Assembly: GCA_038214135.1 (NCBI GenBank)
Contig: JBBQSD010000006.1
Location: 1-64,000, forward strand
Length of the DNA: 64,000 nucleotides
Source of the DNA: JANLSE01 sp038214135
GTDB lineage: Bacteria; Chloroflexota; Chloroflexia; Chloroflexales; Roseiflexaceae
Direction of reading: 5' to 3'
The position numbers and the translations under genes were made by a program. Shown piece by piece: positions 16,057 through 24,401 of the stretch. The notes under the pieces were generated by a model. That model saw only the letters and a list, made by a program, of their open reading frames with translations. It had not been told where the DNA came from and searched no databases. The number at the start of each line of letters is the position of its first letter. The stretch's first letter is position 1.

Positions 16057-17233
16057 GCCGATCATCCGCCTGTTTGCCTTCTTTAGCAAGGAGGTACGCG
16101 AGATTGTGCGCCAGCCCAGGCTTATTCTGAGCCTGCTGCTTGGCCCGTTTCTGATTCTGCTGTTGTTTGGGGTTGGCTATCAGGGTGAGCGCCCGAAACT
16201 GCGGACGGCGCTGATCGTGCCAGCCCAGGGTGTCGATCAGGCACAACTTGATGCCCTAAAAAAATCGATTGGCCTCAATTTTACGATCGAAACGGTTGAT
16301 TCGGATCTCAATGGTGCCATGGCACGGCTTCAGGCTGGCCAGATTGAGGTGGTTGAGGTTATTCCGCCGCAGATACAGGAAAACCTGATTGGCGGCAAAC
16401 AATCACAGGTTGATTTTCAGTACAACCAGATCAATCCGGTCAATGAACAATGGATTCGTTACCTGGCCTATGCTCAGGTGAATGAGATGAACCGCTTCAT
16501 CCAGACCCAGGCGATCACCCAAATGCAAACCGATCTCAAGAATCGTGGAGTTGAGAGTACCATTCCACCAGAAGTCCTGGCTGCACCAGTGATGCCAACC
16601 TATCGGAACCTGCAGGGCACATCGCTGGCATTCATGACATTCTATGCTCCAGGCGTGATGGCGCTGATGATCCAGCATATTGCTGTGACGCTTGGTGCGC
16701 TCTCGCTTGTTCGTGAGCGGCTGCTTGGTGCCGTCGAACTCTTTCAGGTCGCACCGGTTTCATTCATGGAAGTATTGCTGGGGAAGTACCTTGGCTATAC
16801 GCTTATTATCGGAGTTATGGCGGCGGCACTGATCTCGTTACTTGTGTTTACGCCATTGGCTGTGCCATTTCTGGGCAGTATCATATTCTTTGCCGTGTTG
16901 ATTCTGCTGTTCACCGCAGCAGCGCTAGGCATTGGCTTTATGATCTCGGTCTGGTCCACATCGGACAGCCAGGCGATTCAGCTTTCCATGCTGGTGCTGC
17001 TGATGTCGATGTTCTTTAGTGGATTCTTTCTGCCGCTGGAAAATTTCACACCTGCCGTCCAGCTGGTTGGGTTTGCCCTGCCACTCACCCACGCAATCAA
17101 TGGCTTCCAGAATATTATGCTACGCGGCACGCTCCCAGCGGATAACACATGGATCTTGTTGGCAATTATTGCCAGCGTAACATTTCTGCTGGCAGTTGGC
17201 GGGGCGCGATGGCGGTTCTTGCAGGTGGAGTAA
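16049..17233 (+). CDS. ABC-2 type transporter permease
   Basis: 394-residue membrane protein. One N-terminal segment (LILSLLLGPFLILLLFGVGY) is followed by a large extracytoplasmic domain (about 50-210) and five C-terminal segments, the YhgE/ABC2_membrane_3 layout. The C-terminal core has FFSGFFLPLENFTPAVQLVGFALPLTHAINGFQ, typical of ABC-2 permeases. Translation is coupled to the ATPase gene (8 bp overlap). Substrate is unknown; drug, lipid or polysaccharide export are the usual roles. Confidence 0.92.
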   Translation: MFRPIIRLFAFFSKEVREIVRQPRLILSLLLGPFLILLLFGVGYQGERPKLRTALIVPAQGVDQAQLDALKKSIGLNFTIETVDSDLNGAMARLQAGQIEVVEVIPPQIQENLIGGKQSQVDFQYNQINPVNEQWIRYLAYAQVNEMNRFIQTQAITQMQTDLKNRGVESTIPPEVLAAPVMPTYRNLQGTSLAFMTFYAPGVMALMIQHIAVTLGALSLVRERLLGAVELFQVAPVSFMEVLLGKYLGYTLIIGVMAAALISLLVFTPLAVPFLGSIIFFAVLILLFTAAALGIGFMISVWSTSDSQAIQLSMLVLLMSMFFSGFFLPLENFTPAVQLVGFALPLTHAINGFQNIMLRGTLPADNTWILLAIIASVTFLLAVGGARWRFLQVE

Positions 17234-17289
17234 CATAAGACCATGCTATACTATCGGTATCCGAGAACACCTGGCGATAGGCACCCACG

Positions 17290-18435
17290 ATGCCCAACGC
17301 TCCCGCTCTTCTCATTTTGGCCGATGATCTGACTGGTGCAGCCGATTGTGCCGCTCGTTGGCGTGTGACAGGCCAACCAGCAACGGTTCAGTTTGTGCCC
17401 GATGCTGTTGTGCGCCCTGGTGCAACGGCCTCTATCAGCGATTCGCGGCACCTCTCGCCACCCCAGGCCACACAGCGCATCCAGCACCTTCTGGGCAAAC
17501 TAGATACGCTGCATGGGCAGCGCTGGTATAAGAAGATCGACTCGACGCTGCGCGGCAATCTTGGTGCGGAACTTGATGCGATGTTGGCTGCACTCGGGCA
17601 AACCCATGCGGTGATCTGCCCGGCGTTTCCCGCTCAGCGGCGTGGCCTATACAATGGCATACTTGTGTGCGATCCCGCGATTTCCGCGCCTGTTGATCTG
17701 CCCAATCGGCTGGCAGAACAATCACAGCGGCATATTACACTTCTATCTCTGGATCAGGTTCGGCGTTCGCCAGATGCGCTTGCCAATGATCTGCGTGAAT
17801 GTTCTGCACAGGCCAGCCTGATTGTGTGTGATGCGATGTCTGATGCCGATCTGGCGGCGATTGTTGCGGCGACGCTATTAGCGCTTCCCAATGCGCTGCT
17901 GTGCGGCAGTGCTGGCTTGTTCGGTGCGCTAGCGGCGCGCTACCCGTCTGCTGCGCTGCCACCCGAGGCTCCTGTGCATGCGCGGCGGGCGCTGATTGTG
18001 GTTGGCAGTGGCAGTACGATGGCCCATCGTCAGATTTCTGAACTGCACGAGCGCTATCAGATGCAATCTGATGCGGCAATAACGCTGCTGCATCTACCAG
18101 CGCCGCCGGCCAACACAATTCTGGATGGCCAGCATGCTCGGGTGCTTGCCAAACAATTGGCCGATGCTGCCATGCGGGCGATTCATACACTTCAGCCCGA
18201 TCTGCTGCTGATTGTTGGTGGCGATACGGCCATGGCATTGTTTGAGCGCTTGGCAATCAGCGAGCTACGGATTCAACACGAACTGCTGCCTGGTATTTCG
18301 CTCAGCCATGCAATCACTCATTCAGGCGAACAATACCAGGTCATTCTGAAAGCCGGTAGTTTTGGCGATCCAGCAACGCTCGCCGATTTGCTTGATCGCT
18401 GTGCGGATCTGCAATCCGCCAGGAGAAACCCATGA
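17290..18435 (+). CDS. Four-carbon acid sugar kinase (D-threonate/D-erythronate kinase type, DUF1537)
   Basis: 381 residues. The N-terminal substrate domain begins LLILADDLTGAADCAARW (family signature) and includes YKKIDSTLRGNLGAELDAM. The C-terminal nucleotide domain has VVGSGSTMAHRQI and LLLIVGGDTAMAL. Such kinases phosphorylate D-threonate, D-erythronate or related C4 sugar acids at O4. The next gene, overlapping by 4 bp, encodes a PdxA2-type dehydrogenase that would oxidise the product on the way to dihydroxyacetone phosphate. Which C4 acid is used cannot be told from sequence. Confidence 0.9.
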   Translation: MPNAPALLILADDLTGAADCAARWRVTGQPATVQFVPDAVVRPGATASISDSRHLSPPQATQRIQHLLGKLDTLHGQRWYKKIDSTLRGNLGAELDAMLAALGQTHAVICPAFPAQRRGLYNGILVCDPAISAPVDLPNRLAEQSQRHITLLSLDQVRRSPDALANDLRECSAQASLIVCDAMSDADLAAIVAATLLALPNALLCGSAGLFGALAARYPSAALPPEAPVHARRALIVVGSGSTMAHRQISELHERYQMQSDAAITLLHLPAPPANTILDGQHARVLAKQLADAAMRAIHTLQPDLLLIVGGDTAMALFERLAISELRIQHELLPGISLSHAITHSGEQYQVILKAGSFGDPATLADLLDRCADLQSARRNP

Positions 18436-19445
18436 ATGATGATACACGACCACTCCTAGCACTCACGCTTGGCGATCCAGCCGGGATCGGGCCAGAGATT
18501 ATTCTGAAGGCGCTGACTCATGCCGATCTGTATCAGCGCTGTCGGCCACTCGTGATTGGCGATCAACAGATTCTGCAACGAGCCGCTGGCTGGCTGGGCC
18601 TGTCAATCAACCTGGTTAGCGTTGTGGAACCTGGTGCTGCACGCTACACCGCTGGTACGCTAACCCTACTTGATCTTGCGAATGCGGCTCCAGCAGCATG
18701 CCTAGCAGGGCAACTGAGCGCGGTTGCGGGAAAGGCTGCGGTTGAGTATGTGTTTCGGGCGTGCGATCTCGCAATGGCCGGGCATGTCGATGCGGTTGTG
18801 ACAGCACCGCTCAACAAAGCGGCCATGAACATGGCTGGTTTTCACTATGCCGGGCATACTGAGTTGCTAGCAGAGCGAACCGGCGCAGGAACCGTCAGCA
18901 TGTTGCTCGTCGGCCCAACACTGCGGGTTGTACATGTAAGCACCCATGTTGCGTTGGAAGAAGCGATTCGGCGGATTACCCCCGAACGAGTTGATGCCGT
19001 GATCGAACTGGCCTATCAGTCGTGTCGGGTGCTTGGGATTGCCGCTCCACGGATCGCGATTGCCGGGCTGAATCCGCATGCCGGCGAGGGCGGGTTATTT
19101 GGTGATCAGGAGCAGCGAGCAATCCAGCCGGCAATTGAAGCGGCTCGTAACCGTGGGCGCGATGTTTCCGATCCACAGCCGCCCGATACGGTGTTCCTGC
19201 GGGCCGTTCGAGGAGCCTACGATATTGTTGTGGCCATGTACCACGACCAAGGCCATATCCCGATGAAACTGTTGGCCTTCGATAGCGGTGTGAATGTGAG
19301 CGTCGGCCTACCAATCATTCGCACCTCCGTCGATCACGGAACGGCCTTCGATATTGCTGGAACTGGCAAGGCGAGTGAGGAGAGCATGCTGGCCGCAATC
19401 GATGTTGCGCTGCAGATGGTGAGGGCGCGCAATCATATGGGCTGA
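18432..19445 (+). CDS. pdxA2: PdxA2-type 4-phospho-D-threonate/erythronate 3-dehydrogenase
   Basis: 337 residues of the PdxA family. Signature stretches include LTLGDPAGIGPEI at the N-terminus, GLNPHAGEGGLFG and AMYHDQGHIPMKLLAF, which holds metal/substrate-binding residues. GLPIIRTSVDHGTAFDIAGTG is typical of the PdxA/PdxA2 group. Operon position behind a DUF1537 kinase (4 bp overlap) is the known arrangement for C4 sugar acid catabolism rather than pyridoxine synthesis. No regulator or transporter for the substrate adjoins it. A dual role in vitamin B6 synthesis cannot be excluded if this is the only PdxA in the genome. Confidence 0.88.
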   Translation: MNDDTRPLLALTLGDPAGIGPEIILKALTHADLYQRCRPLVIGDQQILQRAAGWLGLSINLVSVVEPGAARYTAGTLTLLDLANAAPAACLAGQLSAVAGKAAVEYVFRACDLAMAGHVDAVVTAPLNKAAMNMAGFHYAGHTELLAERTGAGTVSMLLVGPTLRVVHVSTHVALEEAIRRITPERVDAVIELAYQSCRVLGIAAPRIAIAGLNPHAGEGGLFGDQEQRAIQPAIEAARNRGRDVSDPQPPDTVFLRAVRGAYDIVVAMYHDQGHIPMKLLAFDSGVNVSVGLPIIRTSVDHGTAFDIAGTGKASEESMLAAIDVALQMVRARNHMG

Positions 19446-19471
19446 TGACGAGTATAGAGCCAAGAATGTTG

Positions 19472-19500
19472 ATCAATCTGCGCAATCTGCGGATATTGGC
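19472..19500. repeat. CGCAGATT-family repeat
   Basis: Two inverted-orientation units (CAATCTGCG, CAATCTGCGG) in tandem between pdxA2 and vapC, matching the cluster at 7409-7440. Confidence 0.6.
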
Positions 19501-19557
19501 TAACCCATAGCCATGCAGAGTATAGCTATAGGTTTCGTGCGAACGATGAAGTTTGCT

Positions 19558-19989
19558 TCAGACGCTCATCAGTTCAAGGGCTGTGCTGCCGCCTGGCATA
19601 TTGAGATGGGCAATTCGCCGATCAAATGTGGCGAGCTTTCCGCCATGTGCCATGGCTAATCCAAGGAGGTAGATATCTATCACATGATTATGGGTGATAA
19701 TCGCTGATGGAGGGATAATTTCCCGGATCGTTACATCATCTGGCCAAAATATATGGCTTGGTACACTGCATAGTTGACGGAGAATGGTGATAACTTGCTG
19801 TGGATCGCCTGGTCGATTGGGGTAGTTTGGGTGGCTAGCAATCCGTACAAACCCATTTTCGGTCCAGGGGCACGTCGCCCATCCTGACTTCCCAAGAATG
19901 GCGAACCACCGATGTGCTGCGTCGTGGTGAATGTGCATTGGGTCGCTCAGTGCAAGCAAAACATTCACATCCAGAAGAAATATCGTCAT
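19558..19989 (-). CDS. VapC-type PIN domain toxin
   Basis: 143-residue PIN-domain protein. Acidic metal-binding residues occur in FLLDVNVLLAL (Asp), in WTENGFVRI (Glu) and near the end in KLATFDRRIAHL (Asp). These make the usual Mg2+-dependent RNase site. The subtype is the one annotated as TA system VapC with the WTENGFVR motif. It overlaps the upstream antitoxin gene by 4 bp, the standard TA arrangement, and would be neutralised by that protein. Confidence 0.9.
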   Translation of the reverse strand: MTIFLLDVNVLLALSDPMHIHHDAAHRWFAILGKSGWATCPWTENGFVRIASHPNYPNRPGDPQQVITILRQLCSVPSHIFWPDDVTIREIIPPSAIITHNHVIDIYLLGLAMAHGGKLATFDRRIAHLNMPGGSTALELMSV

Positions 19990-20213
19990 GGAAGTTCATC
20001 ACGCAGCTGATTGACAAGCTCCATCATGATTACACGTGCGTTGGGCTGCATCGGGAAGAGTGGCAAACCATTGCGTGTTGTGGTCGCGTTCGCTCGAACA
20101 AGTGCTTGGCGAGCGAGATCGGACAGGACTTTGCCAATTGACGTGCCGCGCTGGTGGGCAAGCTCCTTTGCGGCCAGGAGCACATCCTCTTCAATATCAA
20201 TGGTCGTTCGCAT
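19986..20213 (-). CDS. Ribbon-helix-helix antitoxin (VapB/CopG-like)
   Basis: 75 residues. The N-terminus MRTTIDIEEDVLLAAKELAHQRGTSIGKVLSDLARQAL fits the RHH DNA-binding fold of VapB-type antitoxins. The C-terminal tail would bind the toxin. GGAGG lies four bases before ATG 20213. The only upstream DNA before the start is 42 nt and then a MITE-like element, so its promoter is probably inside or at the edge of that element. Confidence 0.9.
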   Translation of the reverse strand: MRTTIDIEEDVLLAAKELAHQRGTSIGKVLSDLARQALVRANATTTRNGLPLFPMQPNARVIMMELVNQLRDELP

Positions 20214-20254
20214 AGTCCCTCCGTCGTACGCTCCCTAATAATCATCTTTTTGAT

Positions 20255-20282
20255 GCTATAGCATTCCTATTTGAGTTGTAAA
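20255..20282 (-). promoter_or_regulatory. Promoter-like end of MITE copy A facing vapB
   Basis: On the minus strand TTTACA (20282-20277) and TATAGC (20260-20255) are 16 bp apart and point to vapB. The -10 match is weak. The same arrangement occurs in copy C before folD. Confidence 0.4.
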
Positions 20283-20369
20283 GGCGCGTCGCGCAAAGTG
20301 GGGTTTGGGGCGCAGCTCCGAAAGAAATTCCCCCGCCCCTTTTTTACAAATCCGGTAGGATTGCTATAG
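20256..20369. mobile_element. MITE-like element, copy A (~114 bp)
   Basis: Termini CTATAGCATTCCTA and TAGGATTGCTATAG form an imperfect 27-bp inverted repeat (ending in the TTGTAAA/TTTACAA steps) around a GC-rich core. Outer TA dinucleotides fit the TA target preference of IS630/Tc1-type elements. Copies B (22439-22551) and C (43952-44065) share all parts. It carries no gene and must depend on a transposase encoded elsewhere. Confidence 0.82.
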
Positions 20370-20370
20370 C

Positions 20371-20407
20371 ACATCACATATATGATGTCAACGCATCACA
20401 TATGATG
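20371..20407. promoter_or_regulatory. Tandem palindromes, operator-like
   Basis: ACATCA-N6-TGATGT (20371-20388) and CATCA-CATA-TGATG (20394-20407) stand side by side, each an inverted ATCA/TGAT repeat with an AT-rich centre. They lie between MITE copy A and the ATPase gene and could bind a dimeric regulator, possibly the VapBC complex or the ATPase-gene regulator. Confidence 0.5.
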
Positions 20408-20515
20408 TGCATCAATCTAAATTGTGCCTGGTTGAAAGCTAGCCGTTAGTCGTCATTTTCAAATTGCCCATTTGGGCAGCTTCTGTTGTAATGTTTGGTC
20501 AGCTCAATGCAGGTG

Positions 20516-20545
20516 TTGCATAGAAAGACATCGCTACAGTATAAT
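20516..20545 (+). promoter_or_regulatory. Sigma-70-type promoter for the DUF234 ATPase gene
   Basis: TTGCAT (20516-20521), 18 bp spacer, perfect TATAAT (20540-20545), 32 bp before the start codon. Confidence 0.65.
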
Positions 20546-20577
20546 ACTCATGCGATGTATTTCTGGGGAGCGCTGTA

Positions 20578-22008
20578 ATGTTTGTGGATCGTCGTGATGA
20601 GCTGACAATGCTCCGGCAGGTTGTGGAGCGCCAGCGAAGGGGCGAACTCCTGCTGTTGTATGGTCGGCGGCGGGTTGGCAAGACAGCGCTGTTGCGCCAT
20701 TGGGCAATCCAGAGTGGCCTGCCATGGACCTATTGGATGGCGCAGAAGGAACCTGCCGAACTGCAGCGCCGCAAACTCTATGCTGCCATCCGCGGGCGTA
20801 CGAGTACATCGAATTCACCAACCTTTGCCAGTTGGTCGGAGTTGTGGGACGATGTAGCCGAGATCATTCGCGATCAGCGTCGTATCCTCGTGCTCGATGA
20901 GCTTCCTTGGGCAATTGAGTCTGATCCTGCCACACTCTCGGCGCTCCAATATGCTTGGGATGTCCATTTTCAGAACTCAGGACTGATCCTTGCATTGTGC
21001 GGTTCCCATATTCGCACGATGGAGACGTTGCTAAGTCAGCAGACACCACTTTTTGGACGGCTGACTGCACAGCACCAACTCCAGCCATTGCCGTTTGGAG
21101 CACTACGCACATTTTTTCCTAACTGGAGTCCTGATGCACAGGTAGCCATATACGCAATGGTCGGTGGTGTGCCGCAGTATCTCACTTGGTTCGATCCGGC
21201 GGTATCGTTCAGCGAGAACATCCGGCACGAGATTCTCGGGCCAGCAAGCATGGCACTATCGGAGGTCGAGCTGCTATTGTCAGATGAGCTACGTGATATT
21301 CGCACCTACCTGACTGTTCTGAATGCGATTGGTGAGGGAGCCCACGCACTCAAGGAGATCGCGGATGCGACCCTGACGGCATCGACAAACCTTACCAAGT
21401 ATTTAGGCGTTCTTCAGGAGTTGCGCCTGGTGGAGCGCAGGGTGCCAGCAACAGTACCGCCAGCCATTCAACACCGCTCGAAGCAGGGACGTTACCACCT
21501 GACTGATCCCTTCCATCGCTTCTACTTTCGTTTCCTGCGACCAAACCAGGCCGAAATCGCTTATCAACCCGACCGTGTCCTTGAGCAGATTCAGGAAGGC
21601 TTACGCGCCTTTGTCGGCCAAACGGCGTGGGAGGAATTGGCGCGGGTGTGGGTGCTACGGGTTGGGATGCAAGGGGGGCTTCCCTTCAAGCCAGATGTGA
21701 TCGGTAGCCATTGGAGTCGGCTTGTTCAGACCGATGTTGTCGCGATCAATTGGCGTGAGCGGGCGGTGCTTATTGGTGAATGCAAGTGGACGGCTGCGCC
21801 AATTGATCGCCAAACGGTGCAACGGCTGATCGAACATACCCTGCCTCGAACCGTCGCTGCGTTGCCAGAGGGTGGCATAGGCTGGCGAGCATTTCCAGCA
21901 CTCTTTGCCCGAGCCGGTGCCACAAAAGAAGCTCAGGCATTACTTTACGCACAAGGCGGGCTGCTGATCGATTTAGCAACACTCTATGCGGATCTGGATG
22001 AGAGTTGA
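20578..22008 (+). CDS. ATP-binding protein with DUF234 nuclease-like domain
   Basis: 476 residues. N-terminal archaeal-type P-loop ATPase (PF01637): Walker A LYGRRRVGKTALL (about 26-38), Walker B RILVLDELPW, sensor-like LALCGSHIRTMETLL. A winged-helix-like middle follows (about 235-290: HALKEIADATLTASTNLTKYLGVLQELRLVERRVP). The C-terminal DUF234 part (PF03008) contains VVAINWRERAVLIGECKW, a likely PD-(D/E)XK nuclease core with E-x-K. These solo STAND-like ATPases are common in archaea and deep-branching bacteria and of unknown function. GGGGAG seven bases before ATG 20578 supports the start. It has its own promoter and no operon partner. Confidence 0.88.
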   Translation: MFVDRRDELTMLRQVVERQRRGELLLLYGRRRVGKTALLRHWAIQSGLPWTYWMAQKEPAELQRRKLYAAIRGRTSTSNSPTFASWSELWDDVAEIIRDQRRILVLDELPWAIESDPATLSALQYAWDVHFQNSGLILALCGSHIRTMETLLSQQTPLFGRLTAQHQLQPLPFGALRTFFPNWSPDAQVAIYAMVGGVPQYLTWFDPAVSFSENIRHEILGPASMALSEVELLLSDELRDIRTYLTVLNAIGEGAHALKEIADATLTASTNLTKYLGVLQELRLVERRVPATVPPAIQHRSKQGRYHLTDPFHRFYFRFLRPNQAEIAYQPDRVLEQIQEGLRAFVGQTAWEELARVWVLRVGMQGGLPFKPDVIGSHWSRLVQTDVVAINWRERAVLIGECKWTAAPIDRQTVQRLIEHTLPRTVAALPEGGIGWRAFPALFARAGATKEAQALLYAQGGLLIDLATLYADLDES

Positions 22009-22054
22009 CTTTTAGTTCTCCTCTTTGGCTGCCAGCCTATCGGCTATATTCGCA

Positions 22055-22393
22055 TTAGTTCAGGCTTGGGAGCGCAGGGCTAGCCAGTGTCTCAATAATT
22101 GCGACATGCTTGCAGGGTTTGCCATACTGGCCAGCCGGGCAATCGCAGGCATACACACCGCCATAGCGGCGCACGGTATAGCGAACCGCTGGCTTGTGCT
22201 GTGATGGCACTTCCCACATGGAGCCATCATCAATCGGGGTGACAGCTGGGGCATCAAGCAGGATCAGGGCTGCTCGATAGAATGCATTGGCCTGGCGGGT
22301 ATCGCCATGGGCGCGGCAGATACCGCTCTCAACTGCGGCATGCAATGCCAGTTCTTTGACATTTGGTGTTGTTCGGGTGGCTGTTCGTGGCAT
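22055..22393 (-). CDS. SWIM zinc-finger domain protein
   Basis: 112 residues. The SWIM motif is clear in the C-terminal half: CDCPAGQYGKPCKH (C-x-C-x(8)-C-x-H), preceded by the strand YTVRRYGGVYA. SWIM domains bind DNA or protein partners. The N-terminal half looks helical (VKELALHAAVESGICRAHGD). AAGGG nine bases before ATG 22393 supports the start. It lies between the ATPase gene (convergent) and MITE copy B, and no functional partner can be named. Confidence 0.85.
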   Translation of the reverse strand: MPRTATRTTPNVKELALHAAVESGICRAHGDTRQANAFYRAALILLDAPAVTPIDDGSMWEVPSQHKPAVRYTVRRYGGVYACDCPAGQYGKPCKHVAIIETLASPALPSLN

Positions 22394-22438
22394 GGATGTG
22401 TTCCCTTCGTGCTTCGTGTTATTGCTCGTAAACGATGG

Positions 22439-22551
22439 CTATAGCAATCCTACCGGATTTGTAAAAAAGAGGGCGGGGGATTTCTTTGGGGCGGCGCCCC
22501 AAACCCCGCTTTGCGCTACGCGCCTTTACAACTCAAATAGGAATGCTATAG
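22439..22551. mobile_element. MITE-like element, copy B (~113 bp)
   Basis: Same ends (CTATAGCAATCCTACCGG and AGGAATGCTATAG) and GC-rich core as copies A and C, in the same orientation as C and opposite to A. It lies between the SWIM gene and the 3' end of the sigma factor gene, where its promoter-like end faces no start codon. Confidence 0.82.
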
Positions 22552-22614
22552 CATAATGTTCTTTCATAGTACATGACGCTCAAATAGCATAAAAAGTTGC
22601 ACGTTTGTGCATAT

Positions 22615-23871
22615 TTATAGTTCAGCCAAGCGCCGCTGTATTGCCGCACGCTCGACCTGATTATGGCAGCGTTCTAGCGCAGCCAGGTAATTCTCGCGTG
22701 CCTGATCGGCCTGCCCCAATCGGCGCAGCATATCGGCCTGTGCCAGATAGAATGGGTAATAATCGCTGAGTTGCGTGCGTAAGCCATCGATCAGCGCCAA
22801 ACCCTGCTGCGGGCCATCGGCCATGCCAACAGCAACAGCATAGTTCAGTTCGACAACCGGCGATTGGGTGTAGGTAGATAATTCGCGATACAATGCTGCA
22901 ATCTGCGGCCAATCGGTGCCATTGCTGATATGAGCTTGGGCGTGTAATGCACTAATGGCAGCCTGGATCTGGTACGGCCCTGGATGGCGCATGGCCAGTG
23001 CTTTATCGAGCAGTGCCAGGCCCGTCGCAATCTGCGCTTTATCCCAGCGTGTGCGATCCTGTGCTTCCAGCAGGACGAGAGCGCCCTGCTCATCGGTACG
23101 AGCATCGCGGCGCGCATGGTGCAGAAGCATGAGCGCAAGCAATCCCAGGGCTTCGGCGCGCTGAGCTTCCGGTACATCGCGCCCATCATGGGCAATCAAT
23201 GCGTTCAGCACGCGTGCCAGGCGAATGGCATCCTCACAAAGATCGCGGCGAATGAGTGCATCGCCCTGGCTGGCACCATACCCTTCGGTGAAAATCAGGT
23301 AGATAATCGAGAGTACGGCACTCAGTCGCTCCCCCAGGCGATCCGTCGGCGGTACTTCAAATGGAATACCAGCATCGCGGATCTTGCGCTTGGCCCGCAC
23401 CAGCCGCTGCGCCATGGTGGGCACTGGCACGAGGAAGGCATACGCTGTTTCAGCAGTAGTCAACCCACCAAGTGTTGTTAGAGTCAGGGCCACCTGGGCA
23501 TCAAGCGGTAGTGCCGGATGGCAACAGGTGAACATCAGCTTGAGCCGATCATCGGGGATTTCATCGAAGCTATCCAGATCATCTGGTGGGGCCGCTGGGT
23601 TACTGGCAAGATCCTCAAGCCGCGTAACCTTGCGCCTGCCGGACTCGCGTCTGAGGCGATCCAGGGCCTTGCGGCGGGCAACCATCGTCATCCATGCGCC
23701 TGGCCGATGCGGCACACCATCGCGCTGCCAGTGTTCTAATGCGGCAACAAGCGCATCCTGCAACACATCCTCAGCCAGCTCGAAATCGCCAAGCCACCCG
23801 ATCAGCGTTGCCAGAACCTGGCCCGATTCCTGGCGGAATGTGCGTTCGATTGCACTATGGATATCGATCAT
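22615..23871 (-). CDS. RNA polymerase sigma factor, ECF42-type with C-terminal TPR region
   Basis: 418 residues, much longer than a minimal ECF sigma factor. Sigma region 2 lies near 10-75 (LIGWLGDFELAEDVLQDALVAALEHW, PGAWMTMVARRKALDRLRR) and region 4 near 120-170 (LTLTTLGGLTTAETAYAFLVPVPTMAQRLVRAKRKIR). A ~240-residue helical C-terminal domain with tetratricopeptide character is typical of ECF42. This group lacks an anti-sigma factor and is genomically tied to YciI/DGPF-domain proteins. One of these is encoded just upstream on the same strand. The C-terminal domain is thought to be essential for activity in this group. Confidence 0.93.
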   Translation of the reverse strand: MIDIHSAIERTFRQESGQVLATLIGWLGDFELAEDVLQDALVAALEHWQRDGVPHRPGAWMTMVARRKALDRLRRESGRRKVTRLEDLASNPAAPPDDLDSFDEIPDDRLKLMFTCCHPALPLDAQVALTLTTLGGLTTAETAYAFLVPVPTMAQRLVRAKRKIRDAGIPFEVPPTDRLGERLSAVLSIIYLIFTEGYGASQGDALIRRDLCEDAIRLARVLNALIAHDGRDVPEAQRAEALGLLALMLLHHARRDARTDEQGALVLLEAQDRTRWDKAQIATGLALLDKALAMRHPGPYQIQAAISALHAQAHISNGTDWPQIAALYRELSTYTQSPVVELNYAVAVGMADGPQQGLALIDGLRTQLSDYYPFYLAQADMLRRLGQADQARENYLAALERCHNQVERAAIQRRLAEL

Positions 23872-23894
23872 AGATGATTAGCCCCTTGGAGTAT

Positions 23895-23995
23895 TCAGAA
23901 GTCAGGAGTCGGAATTCAGAATGCGCTTGATCTGGCTCAATACCGTACGATAGCCATAGTGATTTTTCGTGCTTCTGGCTTCTGGCTCCTGACTT
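23895..23995. repeat. GAGTCAG-type repeats between yciI and the sigma gene
   Basis: GTCAGGAGTC followed by CAGAATGCGCTTGATCTG, then an inverted set (CTTCTGGCTCCTGACTTCTG) near 23971-23994. The AATGCGCTTGATCTG part recurs as AATATGCTTGATCTG at 32840. The two arms could pair across 100 bp. Confidence 0.65.
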
Positions 23996-24002
23996 CTGAT
24001 GC

Positions 24003-24350
24003 CTACATCTCCATCAATGGGCGCACCTCAATCGAGCCAGTTTTGGCCGAGGGATTCTTGGCAGCCCATTCTAATGCCTGATCGAGATTAGCGCACTGGA
24101 TGATATAGTAGCCACCCAGTTGCTCTGTCGTTTCTGCAAATGGCCCATGGGTCGGCAGCGTTTTGCCATTGCGCACGCGCACGGTTGTTGCTGCACTGGT
24201 TGGCAGTAGCGGATCGCCAGCGTGCATCACACCCTTCTCGCGCATCTCATTAGCATAAGCTAGGTGTGCCTCGAACATCGCCATTTGATCCGCCTCCGAT
24301 GCTGCCGCTTCAGCCGCTTCATTTCCATAGATCAGTAGGATGTACTTCAT
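24003..24350 (-). CDS. YciI/DGPF-domain protein (ECF42 partner)
   Basis: 115-residue YCII-related protein. It begins MKYILLIYGNE and carries the family core GPFAETTEQLGGYYIIQCANLDQALEWA (about 71-98), with a small alpha-beta barrel-like fold. DGPF proteins are the conserved partners and probable targets of ECF42 sigma factors, and the sigma gene follows 131 bp downstream. AAAGGA eight bases before ATG 24350 sets the start. The biochemical role is unknown. Confidence 0.92.
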   Translation of the reverse strand: MKYILLIYGNEAAEAAASEADQMAMFEAHLAYANEMREKGVMHAGDPLLPTSAATTVRVRNGKTLPTHGPFAETTEQLGGYYIIQCANLDQALEWAAKNPSAKTGSIEVRPLMEM

Positions 24351-24401
24351 GGCGCTGGTCCTTTCGTTGCATGAATGAGCCTGTGCGGTGCAATTCCCCG
24401 C

